64,000 bases of DNA. It comes from Lachnospiraceae bacterium. GTDB lineage: Bacteria > Bacillota > Clostridia > Lachnospirales > Lachnospiraceae. The notes below the pieces were generated by a model. That model was not told the DNA's origin, searched no databases, and saw only the letters and a list, made by a program, of their open reading frames with translations. The stretch lies in NCBI GenBank assembly GCA_022767285.1, contig JALENY010000001.1:168679-232678 (forward strand), given 5' to 3'. The position numbers and the translations under genes were made by a program. How positions within the stretch are numbered: the first letter of the stretch is position 1; each line of letters starts with the position of its first letter. This document shows positions 27,565 through 36,951 of the stretch, in pieces.

Positions 27565-27848
27565 TCATTCATTCTCTTTTCGAAATTCCTTTGCAAACAA
27601 AAACAGTCCAAAAATAATCCCGTTTAAAATCAACGCCGGAATCAGCGATGCCCACGTTGTCGTCTGATTCTCCAGAACGCTTATATCATACTCTCCGCTT
27701 ATAATAGGAATCAGGTTATTATTCATGAAATGCAGAATAACCGGAACCCAGATATTTTCTGTTTTCATATAAGCATAGGCAAAGATACTCCCCGGAGCCG
27801 CCACACTGCCGACAGCCGTGATCACGGCAAGAACTGTAATCACCAGAT
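27565..27848 (-). pseudogene. C-terminal remnant of a CPBP-family intramembrane protease
   Basis: Only about 92 residues remain. The segment GSIFAYAYMKTENIWVPV followed by ILHFMNNN matches the last conserved motif (His and Asn in a transmembrane helix) of CPBP/Abi proteases, and a final hydrophobic helix with a charged tail follows. The N-terminal catalytic EExxxR motif and the preceding helices are missing: the frame stops where a plus-strand transposase fragment begins at about 27849. It looks like a gene truncated by a mobile element. The remaining ATG could still give a short membrane peptide, but no ribosome binding site is evident. Confidence 0.65.
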
Positions 27849-27923
27849 AGGTGATCCGGTTCGTTTACTGAGTGCTTTTGTGGAGGGAATGGAACTCAGT
27901 GATCTTTATAAGACCTACTGTTA
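27849..27923 (+). mobile_element. Relic of an IS1182-type transposase (N-terminal fragment)
   Basis: In the plus frame the stretch reads GDPVRLLSAFVEGMELSDLY and then KTYC before a stop. This closely resembles the conserved N-terminus of IS1182-family transposases (DPVRLLS.FVE..DL..LY.TY). Only about 25 codons survive, wedged between the truncated CPBP gene and the lepA stop codon. No terminal inverted repeats or target duplication are recognisable. The assignment rests on a short motif and is moderate. Confidence 0.55.
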
Positions 27924-29726
27924 ATTGTCATCCAGTTTTAACACACTCATAAAAGCCTTCTGCGGGATTTCCACATTTCCCACCTGACGCATACGCTTCT
28001 TTCCTTCCTTCTGCTTTTCCAGAAGTTTTTTCTTACGTGTAATATCACCGCCGTAACACTTGGCCAGCACGTCTTTTCTCATGGCTTTCACCGTCTCTCG
28101 GGCAATGATCTTACTGCCCACCGCTGCCTGAATGGGGATTTCAAATAACTGGCGCGGAATTTCCTCTTTTAATTTCTCACACATTTTCCGACCGCGCTCA
28201 TAGGCAGTGGCACCGTGGACAATAAAGGAAAGCGCATCCACTTCCTCACGATTCACCAGAATATCCAGTTTCACCAGGTCACTTCGCTCGTAACCGGACA
28301 GTTCATAGTCAAAAGAAGCATAGCCTCTGGAGCGGGATTTCAGTGCATCAAAGAAATCGTAGATAATCTCGTTCAGCGGCAGTTTGTATTTCAGAACCGC
28401 GCGGGTTGTCTCTATATAATCGGTACTGACATACTGTCCGCGCCGTTCCTGACACAGAGTCATGATCGGTCCGATAAACTCAGTCGTCACCATGATTTCT
28501 GCATCCACCACCGGTTCTTCCATATATTCGATCTCGGACAGATCCGGCAGGTTGGTGGGATTGGTCAGGTCAATCACTTCACCGTTGGTCTTATGCACTT
28601 TGTAAATAACACTTGGTGCTGTGGTCACTAAGTCCAGATTATATTCCCGCTCAAGACGCTCCTGGATAATCTCAAGATGCAAAAGTCCAAGGAATCCGCA
28701 GCGGAATCCAAATCCCAGAGCCACGGAAGTCTCCGGCTCATACTGCAGGGACGCGTCATTCAGCTGAAGTTTCTCCAGCGCATCCCGAAGATCCGGATAC
28801 TTGGCACCATCTGCAGGATACACACCGCAGTAAACCATGGAATTCACCTTTTTATAACCCGGAAGAGGTTCTGCGCAGGGATTTTTGCTGTTGGTGATCG
28901 TATCACCCACACGGGTATCCTTTACATTTTTTATGCTGGCCGTTATGTATCCAACCATACCGGCACTCAGTTCTTCACAGGGAATAAACTGGCCGGCTCC
29001 AAAATACCCCACTTCCACAATCTCAAACTGAGCACCTGTGGCCATCATACGAACCGGCGTTCCTTTCCTTATTCTGCCTTCTTTTATCCGGCAAAATACG
29101 ATAACACCCTTATAAGAATCATACACAGAATCGAAAATCAGGGCTTTCAACGGGGCATCCGGATCTCCCACCGGTGCCGGAATCTTTTTCACAATCGCCT
29201 CCAGTACTTCCTCCACGTTTTCCCCTGTCTTGGCGGATATGCGTGGTGCATCTTCCGCTTCAATACCAATCACATCCTCGATTTCCGCCACCACGCGGTC
29301 CGGGTCTGCACTGGGAAGATCGATCTTGTTGATAACCGGAAAAACATCCAGATCATGGTCCAGTGCCAGATATACATTTGCCAGGGTCTGTGCCTCGATT
29401 CCCTGTGCGGCATCCACCACAAGAATTGCTCCGTCACATGCTGCAAGGCTGCGTGAAACCTCGTAGTTAAAGTCTACATGACCAGGTGTATCGATCAAAT
29501 TAAATATATACTCTTCTCCGTCTCTCGCTTTGTAAATCGTCCGGACGGTCTGTGCCTTGATGGTGATGCCTCTTTCCCGCTCCAGATCCATATTGTCCAA
29601 AACCTGAGACTGCATCTCACGTTCCGTCAAAAGACCAGTCATCTCAATTATGCGATCCGCCAGTGTGGATTTGCCGTGATCAATATGTGCAATAATACAA
29701 AAATTACGTATTTTATCCTGTTTCAT
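27921..29726 (-). CDS. lepA: Elongation factor 4 (LepA)
   Basis: A 601-residue translational GTPase thought to act on stalled or biogenesis-stage ribosomes. It has the G1 motif AHIDHGKST (13-21), DTPGH in G3 and NKID in G4, EF-G-like domains II, III and V, and the LepA-specific C-terminal domain ending in [20 protein letters not shown]. The length is that of the family. It lies downstream of gpr-spoIIP on the same strand; the 139-base gap before it contains no clear promoter. Confidence 0.97.
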   Translation of the reverse strand: MKQDKIRNFCIIAHIDHGKSTLADRIIEMTGLLTEREMQSQVLDNMDLERERGITIKAQTVRTIYKARDGEEYIFNLIDTPGHVDFNYEVSRSLAACDGAILVVDAAQGIEAQTLANVYLALDHDLDVFPVINKIDLPSADPDRVVAEIEDVIGIEAEDAPRISAKTGENVEEVLEAIVKKIPAPVGDPDAPLKALIFDSVYDSYKGVIVFCRIKEGRIRKGTPVRMMATGAQFEIVEVGYFGAGQFIPCEELSAGMVGYITASIKNVKDTRVGDTITNSKNPCAEPLPGYKKVNSMVYCGVYPADGAKYPDLRDALEKLQLNDASLQYEPETSVALGFGFRCGFLGLLHLEIIQERLEREYNLDLVTTAPSVIYKVHKTNGEVIDLTNPTNLPDLSEIEYMEEPVVDAEIMVTTEFIGPIMTLCQERRGQYVSTDYIETTRAVLKYKLPLNEIIYDFFDALKSRSRGYASFDYELSGYERSDLVKLDILVNREEVDALSFIVHGATAYERGRKMCEKLKEEIPRQLFEIPIQAAVGSKIIARETVKAMRKDVLAKCYGGDITRKKKLLEKQKEGKKRMRQVGNVEIPQKAFMSVLKLDDN

Positions 29727-29865
29727 ATACTATGTCTCTCTATCCTTCCATTACCATTAACTGCGCAAAATATATGCCCGCATTTGTCTGTTCAATGCTC
29801 CGGGTCCTGTATAAAGCTTTAAAACTCGGCATTAGTATTAAGTATATCATACCGGCATCTCACTG

Positions 29866-31065
29866 TCATGTCCCTTTTAACAGTTTATTCAAAATATCCG
29901 CAAAGGGTATCATGGCATTTTTTGCTTCCTCAAGGGTATTGGTCTGAGCTCCTACCTCCAGCAGCAGGGATTTGGGGCGAAAATGCAGGTTATACCGATA
30001 CCCTTTTACGTACACACCCCGGACATAGTCGGGATAGTATGTGTTTCCCAATGCTTCCAGCTGAGCGGAAAAAGCAAGGTTTTCACGAATGTATGCATTG
30101 GGGGTCGATGTCAGTTCTCCGCTTTCATTGGTCCGGCAAAGTCCGTTAAAAAACATGATCTGAGCAGTCGGTTTCCCATCCACCTCTGTCACCAGATGCC
30201 TGTTCTCATCCACACCATCCCGGTGCAGATCAATGATCACCTCAATACTGGGATTTTCCGCAAGGATTCTTTCCAGATCATCGCAGGCATAGTTGTAGGC
30301 TCTGCTTCGGTTCAGTACTCCTTCCGCCAGATCATATTTTTCGGTTACATGCAAAACGTGATATCCGTAGTTTGTGGTCAGCAGTTCCGTCAGATAATCG
30401 CCCACCCCTACCACAGTTGTTGCCGGATCTGCATCGCTGCTGTCAATATAGCCTTCTGTGGCGTGTGTGTGATAGATGAGTATCTGGGGGGTTCCTGCAT
30501 CCCCCTGCATACGCATGTCCATACTGAGCAGTTCTTCCGCCGGCACTTCACTTGCACTGAGCGTAGTATTCGGATCGACAATAAAAAATTCATTCAGGAA
30601 ACTGCCGGGCTGCGAAAACTGTGCCACTGCATTGGAGAGGACCTCCCTGGTCTGCTCACCGGAACCAGTGCCGGCATCGGCTGAACCCGATTGGGTTTCA
30701 CTCTGTCCGCCTTGCCCCACTTCGCTCTGAGCAGTGTTTTCCTGTCCCGTACCGCTCTCTCCCTCCAGAGTCCCATCGGGATTTCCCTGTTCATCCATTT
30801 CGCTCTGATTGTCCTCAGTGCCCTGACTGCCGGTCTGCTGTTCCTCCCAAACATGGTTTTCCAGGTCCTCCTGCTTTTTCCGGGCCTGTTCCTCGTTCTC
30901 TGCCACCAGCTGTTCATACAGAAAAATATCTTCCGTCTCCGGAGAAATCGGCGGGCTCTCCTTTGCAAAAATGGAAAACACACCGCCAGTGCAGATCAGA
31001 TAGACACAGGCACTAAGCAGCACGCCCCACAATACCAGATATGTTATAAAATCATCCTTTTTCAT
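29866..31065 (-). CDS. spoIIP: Stage II sporulation protein P
   Basis: A 399-residue peptidoglycan amidase/endopeptidase that, with SpoIID and SpoIIM, drives engulfment of the forespore. It has an N-terminal transmembrane helix (about 9-28), a long Glu/Gln/Ser/Gly-rich linker (about 60-150) and the catalytic domain with the zinc-binding YHTHATEGY, IDLHRDG and a late LLLEVGAQTNT segment. The linker is longer than in Bacillus. The gene follows gpr by 32 bases, the conserved gpr-spoIIP order of Firmicutes, and marks the organism as a spore former. Confidence 0.95.
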   Translation of the reverse strand: MKKDDFITYLVLWGVLLSACVYLICTGGVFSIFAKESPPISPETEDIFLYEQLVAENEEQARKKQEDLENHVWEEQQTGSQGTEDNQSEMDEQGNPDGTLEGESGTGQENTAQSEVGQGGQSETQSGSADAGTGSGEQTREVLSNAVAQFSQPGSFLNEFFIVDPNTTLSASEVPAEELLSMDMRMQGDAGTPQILIYHTHATEGYIDSSDADPATTVVGVGDYLTELLTTNYGYHVLHVTEKYDLAEGVLNRSRAYNYACDDLERILAENPSIEVIIDLHRDGVDENRHLVTEVDGKPTAQIMFFNGLCRTNESGELTSTPNAYIRENLAFSAQLEALGNTYYPDYVRGVYVKGYRYNLHFRPKSLLLEVGAQTNTLEEAKNAMIPFADILNKLLKGT

Positions 31066-31097
31066 ACATACATTATATGAGCGGATGCATCGTTTAT

Positions 31098-32009
31098 TCA
31101 GTTTTTTACTTTTTCCAGAGCTTTGTTGATGCCCTCAGAGACCGTATAACTCAGCCGTTTGACTGTCTCATCCACATCTTTCGGAGTCACAAACATACTG
31201 CGCAGATTCGGCGTCAGCATCTCTCCCAGGAACTGTTCCCGTTCCGTTTTTTCCAATGCATGAAGCATATGTTCCATAGCATCATAGACGATTGTGGCAG
31301 CATCCACCACAGTGGGAACACCAATGGCAATGACCGGAACGCCCAGAGTCTCACGATTGATACCGCTCCGGTGATTTCCGACGCCGGAGCCGGGATTCAC
31401 CCCCGCATCCGTCAGCTGGATCGTTCGGCTCAAGCGCCGGATACTTCTGGCCGCCAGCGCATCAATGGCTATGATCAGATCCGGTCGTGTCTGGCTGACC
31501 ACACCCTTTATGATTTCCAGCGTCTCCATACCTGTATTTGCCATCACTCCGGGAATTAGCGCACTTACCATATGGGCAGAATCCTCTCCGATTCCCTCTG
31601 CCCCATACTCCCGGATCACATGTCTTGTAATTCGCAGGTTATTGATTGCATAGGGTCCCAGAGCATCCGGAGTGATTTCCTGATTGCCGAGCCCCACCAC
31701 CAGAACCGACTGTTCCTTTTCAAAATCATGCATGCTTCTCAGATGATGACAGATTGCATCGGAAACCTCTTCGTGATACCCCTCGTCCGGAACAGAAAGG
31801 TCCGGAGCTTCTATGGTAATATACAGTCCCTGGGGCTTTTTCATAGCCTTTGCCCCATTTTCCGTCTCAATCCGCACTACCGTTGTCCGGATATCCCTCT
31901 CTTCGTCATACGCTTCCTCAATTCGCACTCCGTGTATCTCCACATTAGCCTGTCTAAATCGCTCCCCGGATTCCAGCGCCAGGTCTGTCCTGATCTCATA
32001 TAAACTCAT
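31098..32009 (-). CDS. gpr: GPR germination protease
   Basis: A 303-residue aspartic-type protease that degrades small acid-soluble spore proteins when spores germinate. The N-terminus SLYEIRTDLALESGERF includes the conserved (D/E)LA-type sequence around the zymogen cleavage region. GLGNQEITPDALGP and the GSGVGNHRSGI segments are family hallmarks. At 303 residues it is shorter than Bacillus GPR but normal for Clostridia. It diverges from rpsT, and the 192-base gap holds the rpsT promoter; I see no confident forespore sigma-G site. Confidence 0.95.
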   Translation of the reverse strand: MSLYEIRTDLALESGERFRQANVEIHGVRIEEAYDEERDIRTTVVRIETENGAKAMKKPQGLYITIEAPDLSVPDEGYHEEVSDAICHHLRSMHDFEKEQSVLVVGLGNQEITPDALGPYAINNLRITRHVIREYGAEGIGEDSAHMVSALIPGVMANTGMETLEIIKGVVSQTRPDLIIAIDALAARSIRRLSRTIQLTDAGVNPGSGVGNHRSGINRETLGVPVIAIGVPTVVDAATIVYDAMEHMLHALEKTEREQFLGEMLTPNLRSMFVTPKDVDETVKRLSYTVSEGINKALEKVKN

Positions 32010-32075
32010 GCTTTTTTCTCCTTCGTTTGCTTGCAGATTTGAGATTATTTTTCACAGTTTTTTGAGAAATATGTA

Positions 32076-32104
32076 TTGACAGAATCCTGGTTTTGGAATA
32101 TTAT
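32076..32104 (+). promoter_or_regulatory. Sigma-A promoter of rpsT
   Basis: A perfect TTGACA (32076-32081) and TATTAT (32099-32104) with a 17-base spacer. The leader of about 90 bases contains a 7-bp hairpin (CACATCG/CGATGTG) that could serve autogenous control by S20. Confidence 0.8.
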
Positions 32105-32201
32105 AAATAAGCATGTTCACATCGGTGCGCCCGTGTCTGTATCGATGTGTTGACCGAGAACAACATAGAGATTATAGAAAAAATAATGGAGGTGTACGGA
32201 T

Positions 32202-32465
32202 TTGGCTAATATTAAATCTGCGAAAAAGAGAATTCTGGTAAACAGAACAAAGGCTGACAGAAACAAATCAATCAAATCTGCAGTTAAAACAGCAATCAAA
32301 AAAGTTGACGTTGCTGTTGCCAACAAAGACAAAGAAGCCGCTGCTGCTGCATTAACCGGCGCAACAAAAGCTATGTCTATGGCTGCTTCAAAGGGTGTTT
32401 ACCATAAAAATACAGTATCCAGAAAAATTTCCCGTTTATCCAAAGCGGTAAGCGAGATTGCTTAA
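32202..32465 (+). CDS. rpsT: 30S ribosomal protein S20
   Basis: A basic 87-residue protein of the small ribosomal subunit that binds 16S rRNA. The N-terminus ANIKSAKKRI and the C-terminal AASKGVYHKNTVSRKISRL are diagnostic. The start is a TTG at 32202 with GGAGGTG eight bases upstream, a start used by rpsT in several bacteria, where it supports autogenous regulation. It is one of two clear plus-strand protein genes in the window and ends in a strong intrinsic terminator. Confidence 0.97.
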   Translation: MANIKSAKKRILVNRTKADRNKSIKSAVKTAIKKVDVAVANKDKEAAAAALTGATKAMSMAASKGVYHKNTVSRKISRLSKAVSEIA

Positions 32466-32472
32466 GGAATCG

Positions 32473-32534
32473 AAAAAAGACAAAAGAAAGAAGACCGCAT
32501 GCCGTCAGTGCAGTCTTTTTCTTTTGTCTTTTTT
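32473..32534 (+). terminator. Intrinsic terminator of rpsT
   Basis: A long stem (AAAAAAGACAAAAGAAAGAAGAC-like arm pairing with GTCTTTTTCTTTTGTC) runs directly into a T-run. It starts eight bases after the rpsT stop. Confidence 0.85.
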
Positions 32535-32542
32535 ATCAGAAT

Positions 32543-32708
32543 AAAGTGGACAAGTCCACTTCAATTCCCTATATTCCCCACTCATGAGGGACTTGTACAC
32601 TTTGGCGCGAAACGCATGTCACGAAGTGACAATTTTCCATATGCGTTTCTGTGCATCCTCACGAAGTGTTTTTATTTCATAGGAAAGGAATTTCCTATGA
32701 AATAAAAA
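32543..32708. repeat. Cluster of nested inverted repeats between rpsT and holA
   Basis: No gene is seen here. The stretch holds an 18-base palindrome (32544-32561) whose left part also pairs with 32589-32603 (14 of 15 bases); AAACGCAT/ATGCGTTT arms (32610-32617, 32641-32648) enclosing GTCAC-GAA-GTGAC; and a perfect 18-bp stem with a GGAA loop at 32669-32708. The last stem has T- and A-tracts on its two ends and could terminate transcription in both directions (holA runs away from it, rpsT towards it). The density of palindromes suggests a dispersed intergenic repeat. Confidence 0.7.
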
Positions 32709-32771
32709 GACCTGCTCATAAAATCCCGACGGAGATCAGCCCTTTCAGGTATATCTTCGACTGGATTATAT

Positions 32772-33752
32772 TCATTTTGCCGAATAGCGCACGATCAGAA
32801 GTTCCACGCTGAGGGCGTCTGCAAGCCGTCCTGTTTTCACATCCTCCTCCGTCTGAGTGCAGTCCCGCACTATGGCTTCCAACTCCTCTTTTGTATACTG
32901 CTTTGCACAGTTCATGACATTGCGTGCCGCAAAACCGGGCAAGCCCAGTTTTCCCTCCGCTTCTTTTTGACTGTAGCCCAGTCCGGACAGTTCTTTTGCC
33001 TGCAGAAGCTGGTTGAACTGACGGGCAATCAGATACAGAATACGCATGGGCGGTTCTTTCAGCGCAAGCAGATCATAGTACAGATCCAACGCCTTTTTCT
33101 GATTGCGCTCAGTCACAGCACGTACCATATCAAAAATACGGTTATCAATCTGTTCCACACTGATGGTATCAATATCCATTCTGGTTATCACGGATCGCTC
33201 ATAAGCATAACAGATCAGTTTTTCCACTTCGGAATAAATATTTTCCATGTCCGTCCCTGTCCGGGAAATCAGATACTCCGCATCCGCCCTGGTAATATTC
33301 TTACCGTTCCGTTTGAGAATCCCACCAATCCAGGTAATCAGCGTCTGTTCCGTCTGTTTGGAGAATTCGGCTGCATAACCTGCCTTTTGAACTGCTTTAT
33401 ACATACGGTTTCTCTTATCCACTTCCGCTTCCACAAAAATCATGACCAGATAATCCGGCAGCTCTTTCAGATAGTCCGGCAGCTTTTCCGCAGCGTTTTT
33501 GAAAAATCCCGTATCTTCCAGAACGATGACCCGATATTCTGAGAAAAACGGCATAGTCTCAGCAAGATCGATGATCTCCCCCTCCGAAAGTCCCTTTCCG
33601 GAAAAATGAGCATAATTCATGGTATCTTCTTCCGACATAAGCGCCTGCTTCAGCTTATCCCGATACTGCAGTTTCAGATAGTTTTCCTCCCCAAAAAGGA
33701 GATATACTCTTTTGAACTGTTTTTGTTTGATATCTTCATTGATTCTCTTCAT
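32772..33752 (-). CDS. holA: DNA polymerase III subunit delta
   Basis: The delta subunit of the clamp loader, which opens the beta sliding clamp. The 326-residue protein begins MKRINEDIKQKQFKRVYLLF, has the YLLFGEENYLK segment typical of HolA, and ends in the helical collar domain. The ATG at 33752 is preceded by GGAG at six bases; an ATG six codons upstream lacks a good site. The comEC-holA-rpsT neighbourhood is conserved in Firmicutes, with rpsT on the opposite strand as here. Confidence 0.92.
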   Translation of the reverse strand: MKRINEDIKQKQFKRVYLLFGEENYLKLQYRDKLKQALMSEEDTMNYAHFSGKGLSEGEIIDLAETMPFFSEYRVIVLEDTGFFKNAAEKLPDYLKELPDYLVMIFVEAEVDKRNRMYKAVQKAGYAAEFSKQTEQTLITWIGGILKRNGKNITRADAEYLISRTGTDMENIYSEVEKLICYAYERSVITRMDIDTISVEQIDNRIFDMVRAVTERNQKKALDLYYDLLALKEPPMRILYLIARQFNQLLQAKELSGLGYSQKEAEGKLGLPGFAARNVMNCAKQYTKEELEAIVRDCTQTEEDVKTGRLADALSVELLIVRYSAK

Positions 33753-33826
33753 GTGCCGCTCCGTTTTCATGTATCACTTTATGTTACTATTCCTGCTCAG
33801 AGACACCGGTTATACCGCTCTTCCTA

Positions 33827-35998
33827 TCATCTTCCCGTATCATTATACTTGCAATAAGTTTTCAGGTCAATCTTTTCCCCATCGGTAAAAACGGAAATAG
33901 CACCACAGTCTTTTGTTATGAAATACCGGCTTCCGTATTGATCCAACCGTTCCAGCGTTCCCGCATCCGGATGTCCATACCGGTTATTCTCCGAACAGGA
34001 GATCAAACACAGCTCCGGTCTGGTCTGTTCCAGAAAATCCTCACTGCTGGAATAACCGGATCCGTGATGGGCTACTTTTAACAGATCGATATCAGGCGAT
34101 ATCTCTCCCACCTGTTTTTCTGCGTTTCCTTCCAGATCTCCGGTAAAAAGGCCATCAAATTCTCCATATCGTATGAGCAGCACGAGAGATCCCTCGTTGC
34201 TCTTTCCCGAATAATCTTCCCCGGAAGGGTGCAGACAGATTATTTCTGTTTTCCCGTCCCTGACACAGTCTCCGGTTCCCATATAACATACCGGTATGGA
34301 CAATGCTTCCGCAAGTTCGGTAACCGCCGCAAACGGCACTGTATCCTGCCACTTTGGAAGAACGAGCCTGCCAACTTCCAGATTTGATTCTCCCTTTTCC
34401 ATGGCTTCCAGTATCTCAACAATCCCATTCATATGATCGCTGTCGTCGTGTGTCAGAAAAATCGCCTCCAAATGTCTAACTCCGGCCTGCTTCAAAAACG
34501 GTAATATCCGATATGTTCCCACCTGCTTTTCCGAACTGCTGCCCCCATCCAGCAGATAAGTATGTGCCTCCGGTGTCTGAATCACGATTGCATCACCCTG
34601 CCCCACATCCAGCATGGTTATTTTCAGATTATCACTCCGACGGAAACACAGCAGAATCCAGGCCGGTATCATCAAAAGCAAAAAGAAAAATCGTTTCTTA
34701 TAGATACGATTCCTGCGATAAGCATACAGCACCAGTGCCATGATCCCATAGTAAAGACCGATCTGTGCCAGCGTTGGTCTGCCCAGAATCAACACAGCTC
34801 CCGGCAGTTTCATAATGGCATTGCATAGGTATTCATAGATATATAATACATACCGTGCAGGCAGCACAAAAATCTTCCCCATACCGGAAGCAAATATTCC
34901 GACCATTCCTCCAAGGAATCCTGAGACCAATACAAGCGAAACCGTCGGAAGCACGATAAGATTCAATAAAATCCCGTAAAAGGAAATCTCATAAAAAAAG
35001 TACAGCAGTATGGGAGCCATGAAAAAATGGAGATAGATTCCGCCTGCCAATTTCTGCTTTCCTTTCCAGATCATCAATGACAGCACCGCCGAATATGACA
35101 GCCAGAAGCTGCTCCCGGTCAGATAAGCAGGATTTCCTGCCAGCAGCACCAGAGCTGTCAGCGCAAGTGCCGTAGGCGGATCGTATGTTCTGCCGGTCAG
35201 ATCCCCGCCGATTTTTATGCCAAACATCAGCAGAGCCCGCAACGTGGAAATTCCCGCTCCAACCATCCCCCCATAGCAGCACATAAAAGCCACTGCCAGG
35301 ATGCCCGCCGGTCTCAGAGGCATTCCCACGCGTCTTAACAGTTTATAAAGGCCCATGCCAAGTATTCCCAGATGAAGTCCTGATATGGCCAGCACATGAG
35401 AGATTCCTCCCTGCCGAAACAGACTGCTTATATCTTCCCCCAGATCCGACTTGTCCCCCGTCACCATGGCAGCGAGAATGGTACCTGTCTCGTCAGGCGC
35501 AGCCACCTTCAGGGAAACGGATATTCGCTCTTTTAGCTGATTCAGAACATGATGCAGAGAAAACAGGGGCCGTCGGATCACCTGAATTTCCGGATTCCAC
35601 ATGGTATAGCCGATTTTTCCTGAACGGTAATAAGATTCCGGATCAAACTGTCCCGGATTCGTAGCCGATTCCACAGGCTTCAGTTCTCCGCACACACGAA
35701 CAGAGTCCCCAACCCTTATTGTTTCTTTCAGCACCTCACTGGTGATTTTTACATATTCAATTTTATATTTATCATGGGAAGTTACAGACAGAACTGCCTG
35801 TTTTAGATACAGAATATATTTTTCATCTTTGTATTCACGCTGATAGATATAACCGTCTATCCGCACTTCTTTTTGCTGTTCCGCAATCGAACAGATCAAT
35901 TGGTTATCCGGATACCATGCCCGGTGTCCGGATAACCCGGTTATACAGAGTATCACAATCACGAGAACACAAAAGACACACAATGGTCTTTTCTTCAA
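33827..35998 (-). CDS. comEC: ComEC/Rec2 DNA internalisation protein
   Basis: The membrane channel that takes single-stranded DNA into competent cells. The 723-residue protein has two N-terminal transmembrane helices around a DUF4131 OB-like domain (40-140), the Competence domain with about nine helices (190-440, AISGLHLGILG), and a C-terminal metallo-beta-lactamase-like domain (455-720) with DVGQGDA, LTHDDSDHMNG and HHGSGYSS. The full-length three-domain form is intact. It lies 16 bases after the GerMN lipoprotein gene and 74 bases before holA. Confidence 0.95.
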   Translation of the reverse strand: MKKRPLCVFCVLVIVILCITGLSGHRAWYPDNQLICSIAEQQKEVRIDGYIYQREYKDEKYILYLKQAVLSVTSHDKYKIEYVKITSEVLKETIRVGDSVRVCGELKPVESATNPGQFDPESYYRSGKIGYTMWNPEIQVIRRPLFSLHHVLNQLKERISVSLKVAAPDETGTILAAMVTGDKSDLGEDISSLFRQGGISHVLAISGLHLGILGMGLYKLLRRVGMPLRPAGILAVAFMCCYGGMVGAGISTLRALLMFGIKIGGDLTGRTYDPPTALALTALVLLAGNPAYLTGSSFWLSYSAVLSLMIWKGKQKLAGGIYLHFFMAPILLYFFYEISFYGILLNLIVLPTVSLVLVSGFLGGMVGIFASGMGKIFVLPARYVLYIYEYLCNAIMKLPGAVLILGRPTLAQIGLYYGIMALVLYAYRRNRIYKKRFFFLLLMIPAWILLCFRRSDNLKITMLDVGQGDAIVIQTPEAHTYLLDGGSSSEKQVGTYRILPFLKQAGVRHLEAIFLTHDDSDHMNGIVEILEAMEKGESNLEVGRLVLPKWQDTVPFAAVTELAEALSIPVCYMGTGDCVRDGKTEIICLHPSGEDYSGKSNEGSLVLLIRYGEFDGLFTGDLEGNAEKQVGEISPDIDLLKVAHHGSGYSSSEDFLEQTRPELCLISCSENNRYGHPDAGTLERLDQYGSRYFITKDCGAISVFTDGEKIDLKTYCKYNDTGR

Positions 35999-36014
35999 AC
36001 TTGTCTCCCTGCTT

Positions 36015-36944
36015 TCACTGCTGCAGCTGAATCAAATCCGCATTTCGCTCATATGACCGGTTCAGATCCATATTCTCACGGAAAACATAATTGCTCTCAC
36101 CCTCAACAGATATCTGCACCTTTTTTACATCACAATTTGCAGTCAACGAATTAACAATAGAGTAAATAGGGATCTCCTGCTGCACATTCATAGTATGCTC
36201 TGAAAACTCTCTGCTCAGATTCACATAGCAGATATCTTCCACAACCGTAACCCCCAATACTTTCGTGTCAGAAGCCACCGTTGCCATATGCCCTTCTTCT
36301 CTCGGACCTTTGACGATCTGTTCAACCACGACTCGTTCAATGGGGACATTACTGCTGTAATACAGCTTTCGGCTCTCAGCCATAAGGGACGATCCCTCCG
36401 CGCCGGAAAAATACAGCGTCAACGTCGAACTCATATAAGAGTTGATCTCTTTCCCCGAATTTTCCACAAAACTGTCTTCATTCAGTGGTCCGATTTCTGC
36501 ACCGGTACTGTCTGTTAAAGGCTCTCCCGCCACAGATATAGTGACATACTCCACATCGTCAATCTGAACCAGGGTGCGCACCAGACCTGCCCTGAGCAGG
36601 ACCTCTTTTGTCTTGCTCAGAGTGCCGTAGGATTCGCTCATATTCAGCTTGACCGTATGGTCTTCATATTCATAATTTTCAATTTTTAAATCTTCCGTCA
36701 GCAGATTCATGTAAGAACTTTCCCTCGGTACTCTTTCCAGAGCACCCAGCAGTTCCGGTATCAGTTCTTCTGCCGATGTGGCTGCAGCGTCATAAATCTC
36801 CTTCTGCAATCCGGTCTCTTCTATGTTTGTATAATAGAGATAATAATCTCCTTTTTCTCTCGCTGGCTTATTCACACTGCATCCGGTCAGCATGCAGGCG
36901 AAAAGGATACTCAGCATAAATGTAACACGCCTTTTCATCTTCAT
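36015..36944 (-). CDS. GerMN-domain lipoprotein
   Basis: A 309-residue secreted lipoprotein with a lipobox ending LTGC (Cys22) and two GerMN (sporulation/germination) domains in tandem, about 55-150 and 190-290. The second shows VVEQIVKGP and VNLSREFSE, typical of the domain. GerM helps spore cortex and engulfment in Bacillus, and GerMN domains are also found in LpqB-type partners of sensor kinases. The gene starts seven bases after a histidine kinase gene, so this protein may modulate that kinase from outside, as LpqB does for MtrB; that is an inference. Confidence 0.88.
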   Translation of the reverse strand: MKMKRRVTFMLSILFACMLTGCSVNKPAREKGDYYLYYTNIEETGLQKEIYDAAATSAEELIPELLGALERVPRESSYMNLLTEDLKIENYEYEDHTVKLNMSESYGTLSKTKEVLLRAGLVRTLVQIDDVEYVTISVAGEPLTDSTGAEIGPLNEDSFVENSGKEINSYMSSTLTLYFSGAEGSSLMAESRKLYYSSNVPIERVVVEQIVKGPREEGHMATVASDTKVLGVTVVEDICYVNLSREFSEHTMNVQQEIPIYSIVNSLTANCDVKKVQISVEGESNYVFRENMDLNRSYERNADLIQLQQ

Positions 36945-36951
36945 GCCCCCT

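Noticed and set aside
32010..32075. Sigma-G promoter of gpr
   Set aside because: Expected for a forespore gene, but no convincing -35/-10 pair of that type was found in the short upstream region.
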